A stretch of 7,736 nucleotides of DNA from Cellvibrionales bacterium. Lineage in GTDB: Bacteria > Pseudomonadota > Gammaproteobacteria > Pseudomonadales > UBA7434. Positions within the stretch are counted from its first letter, which is position 1. Each line of letters starts with the position of its first letter. Under the pieces are notes generated by a model. The model was not told where the DNA came from. It made no database searches and saw only the letters and a program-made list of their open reading frames with translations. A program made the position numbers and the translations under genes. Positions 6,129-7,736 of this stretch are shown here, piece after piece. The DNA is taken from NCBI GenBank assembly GCA_003492055.1, contig DMZE01000041.1, positions 1 through 7,736 on the forward strand. The letters run 5' to 3'.

Positions 6129-6708
6129 CGTGCTCTTCTCGATTCTTTTCTTTTAAACGCTCACTTTTCTTTAATAACACATATACCGCACCGGTTCCGC
6201 CATGCTGTTTTTGTGCGCTGTGATAAGCCATAACATCGGGCACTTCTTTTAACCACTTGGCGACATAACTTTTTAACTTAGCGGGCTGTTCAATATTACG
6301 TTCGCCCTTGCCATGTAAAATCATGACAGTACGAAGATCATAAGTCATAGCTTCACGAATAAAGCCCAGCACCTCAGCACGCGCTTCAACCACCGTTTTT
6401 CGATGTAAATCCAAGTGCCCTTCAATTGTATATTTACCTAAGCGAAACTTCCGGAAAACACCGTCTTGTATGCCTGCGCGTTTAAAACTCAAAATATCCA
6501 ACGGCCGCACCATCTCAACGTAGTCATCTGAGACCGAAGTAAAATCTTGAGACAAATTATCAGATTGAGTATTAGAGACAGCGGCCTGACGTAAATAGGA
6601 TTTTTGATCAGCATCGACTAACGGTTTCTTTACCATAGTGCGGTCAACTTTTTTTAACGGAACCACACCATCGATTTGTCGTCGAAATAAATCGTCATCG
6701 TCTTTCAC
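6115..6708 (-). CDS. smrA: Smr-domain protein, SmrA/YdaL-like putative nuclease
   Basis: A 197-residue protein with a C-terminal Smr domain, the fold shared with the C-terminus of MutS2; E. coli SmrA is a DNA-nicking endonuclease in vitro, and Smr domains elsewhere cut RNA. Visible motifs are LDLH at 99-102, HGKG at 132-135 and the closing block HGGTGAVYVLLKK (169-181). The N-terminal half matches the SmrA type: an acidic start DDDLFRRQIDGVVPLKK, then LSFKRAGIQDGVFRKFRLGKY before the Smr core. The tail is charged. The start is a GTG at 6708, supported by AGGG (6720-6717) with 8 nt spacing and by the match of KDDDDLF to relatives. A good promoter lies just upstream, so it need not depend on pomB. 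Domain identity is firm; the biological substrate is unknown. Confidence 0.92.
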   Translation of the reverse strand: MKDDDDLFRRQIDGVVPLKKVDRTMVKKPLVDADQKSYLRQAAVSNTQSDNLSQDFTSVSDDYVEMVRPLDILSFKRAGIQDGVFRKFRLGKYTIEGHLDLHRKTVVEARAEVLGFIREAMTYDLRTVMILHGKGERNIEQPAKLKSYVAKWLKEVPDVMAYHSAQKQHGGTGAVYVLLKKSERLKEKNREEHGQRG

Positions 6709-6716
6709 TGTACTGG

Positions 6717-6720
6717 CCCT
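6717..6720 (-). promoter_or_regulatory. Shine-Dalgarno supporting the GTG start of smrA
   Basis: AGGG on the minus strand, 8 nt before GTG 6708, decides the start because no in-frame ATG lies nearby upstream. Confidence 0.6.
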
Positions 6721-6746
6721 ATTGGTCTATAAATTTACTTGCAGCA

Positions 6747-6800
6747 ATTATAGAAAGTCTAGAAAGGTTTGAAAAGACACAAATTTTATTTTTTTATTTA
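6747..6800 (-). promoter_or_regulatory. Sigma70 promoter of smrA with A/T-rich upstream tract
   Basis: On the minus strand TTTTCA (6775-6770, 4 of 6) is followed by a 17-nt spacer and a perfect TATAAT (6752-6747). Start of transcription would be near 6740, about 30 nt before the GTG. Just upstream of the -35, positions 6781-6800 are all A or T, as in an UP element contacted by RNA polymerase alpha subunits. The whole lies in the 113-bp gap after pomB, where I see no strong terminator for pomB. Confidence 0.55.
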
Positions 6801-6821
6801 ACGCAGCAGAAAGATAAACGT

Positions 6822-7736
6822 TTAAAAAATCTCGTCTGGACGGATATCAAATCGCGGAGTTAACTTAACATCTAAACCTTGATATAACAGAGGATTACCT
6901 TCTTTAAGATTATTTAATTCCGTGCGTAGATCAGTATCAAGCCCCTGGCTAACCACAATTTCAACACGGCGATTCAAAGCTCTATTTTCTTTACTGTCAT
7001 TTTTAACCAAGGGTCGCGTATCACTGTATCCACTAACGGTTAAGCGCTGAGGATTTAAAACGCGCTCAGTCAATAATTCATGTGCCACACTCACCGCCCG
7101 CGCTGTAGACAACTCCCAGTTAGAGCGAAAGCGTGATGTTGATATAGCAATGTTATCCGTATGCCCTTGCACTAATATATCACCCGTCTTTTCTGACAAC
7201 ACATCACGCACATCATGCAATACGCCTTTAAAGCCCGATCGTAATTGCGCCGAACCCGATGCAAATGAGCCCTGCTCTTTAATCCTAACAGTAATATCTC
7301 TACCGCGCGTTTCTATTTCAACTTCGCCTTTTTTAATTTGCGTCGATAAAGCATTCGCTAAATCAACCGCATCACGGCGCGTCTCTTCTATCATTTCGGC
7401 TAACTGATCAACTAAGGCTTTATCTTGTGCGGTTGATTGATTCTGAGTGAGCGTTACTTCATCAGTTAGTTGATCAGGCGTGCATTGCACTTGTAAATTA
7501 CGCTGATCTTGTTCTGAGGTGCGCTGCTTAACATCATTAATGGGCGTAGGCTCTGGGCGACCAGGACTAAACTCCTGCGCAATAATACTTGTCCCCATAG
7601 GTATTTCGTTAGCTTCAACAACACGCTGAACACCAAAGGCGGTTCGCATTGAACCGGCTAGGCGCTTAAATTTAAGCACATCCATTTCAGCAAACGATAA
7701 CAGTAAAACAAAAAAGCACATTAACAGCGCCATTAA
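6822..7736 (-). CDS. pomB: Flagellar stator protein, PomB/MotB family (N-terminus beyond window)
   Basis: PomB and PomA form the inner-membrane ion channel that drives the flagellum; PomB anchors it to peptidoglycan. The visible 304 residues begin inside the single membrane helix (MALLMCFFVLLLSFAEMD). The following EMDVLKFKRLAGSMRTAFGVQ and GTSIIAQEFSPGRPEPTPI are characteristic of Vibrio-type PomB rather than E. coli MotB. A variable polar linker (about 65-110) precedes an OmpA-like peptidoglycan-binding domain: FASGSAQLR, QGHTDN (about 190-194), SNWELSTARA, GYSDTRPLVKNDSKENRALNRRVEI (about 235-259). A tail of about 40 residues follows. The frame is open through the right edge, so about 20-30 N-terminal residues are missing, including the ion-binding Asp expected in an ADLM context. 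The in-frame ATG at 7733 is internal. pomA would be expected upstream, to the right. Use of sodium is inferred from family resemblance. Confidence 0.9.
   Translation of the reverse strand, partial: LMALLMCFFVLLLSFAEMDVLKFKRLAGSMRTAFGVQRVVEANEIPMGTSIIAQEFSPGRPEPTPINDVKQRTSEQDQRNLQVQCTPDQLTDEVTLTQNQSTAQDKALVDQLAEMIEETRRDAVDLANALSTQIKKGEVEIETRGRDITVRIKEQGSFASGSAQLRSGFKGVLHDVRDVLSEKTGDILVQGHTDNIAISTSRFRSNWELSTARAVSVAHELLTERVLNPQRLTVSGYSDTRPLVKNDSKENRALNRRVEIVVSQGLDTDLRTELNNLKEGNPLLYQGLDVKLTPRFDIRPDEIF

Noticed and set aside
7150..7407. Rightward open frame inside pomB
   Set aside because: Antisense to the OmpA-like domain of pomB; no independent support.

Overview
The window looks like chromosomal core sequence from a motile, probably marine gammaproteobacterium of moderate-to-low GC. 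The grouping of anmK, erpA, a bactofilin, a DUF6776-type membrane protein, argC and hemJ is the arrangement I recall from Pseudomonas and Cellvibrionales-type genomes. A PomB-type flagellar stator gene fits a sodium-using marine relative. The genus cannot be fixed from the sequence alone, and I see no phage, transposon, CRISPR or RNA gene.

Left part (1-4382): the 3' 95% or so of anmK (peptidoglycan recycling) runs rightward and converges on a leftward gene set. In transcription order this set is argC (arginine synthesis), a DUF6776-like membrane protein with a coiled coil, a bactofilin, erpA (Fe-S cluster delivery) and a secreted DsrE-like protein. argC to the bactofilin are tightly packed (16-nt gap, then a TAATG stop/start overlap). 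erpA follows after a short gap. The DsrE-like gene has its own plausible promoter. AnmK, the bactofilin and the DUF6776 protein all point to the cell wall or envelope, beside one arginine gene and one Fe-S gene.

Middle (4383-4720): a divergent intergenic region of about 340 bp between argC and hemJ. It holds two sets of short tandem repeats (a 12-bp unit and an 18-bp unit) and a candidate argC promoter that would give a long leader of about 190 nt made largely of these repeats. This is the least explained sequence in the window.

Right part (4721-7736): hemJ (haem synthesis) is followed after 10 nt by a gene of unknown function. Its product has two tandem copies of a ~64-residue helix-turn-helix-like module and a C-terminal domain resembling a PD-(D/E)XK-type nuclease. 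This pair converges on a leftward smrA-like gene, with a hairpin over the smr stop codon. Upstream of smr is a good sigma70-type promoter with a pure A/T tract. The window ends inside a leftward pomB-type gene whose first codons, including the ion-binding Asp, lie beyond the edge.

Most genes are conserved housekeeping functions. The items deserving attention are the repeat-rich argC leader, the duplicated-module putative nuclease, the bactofilin/DUF6776 pair and the secreted DsrE-like protein.
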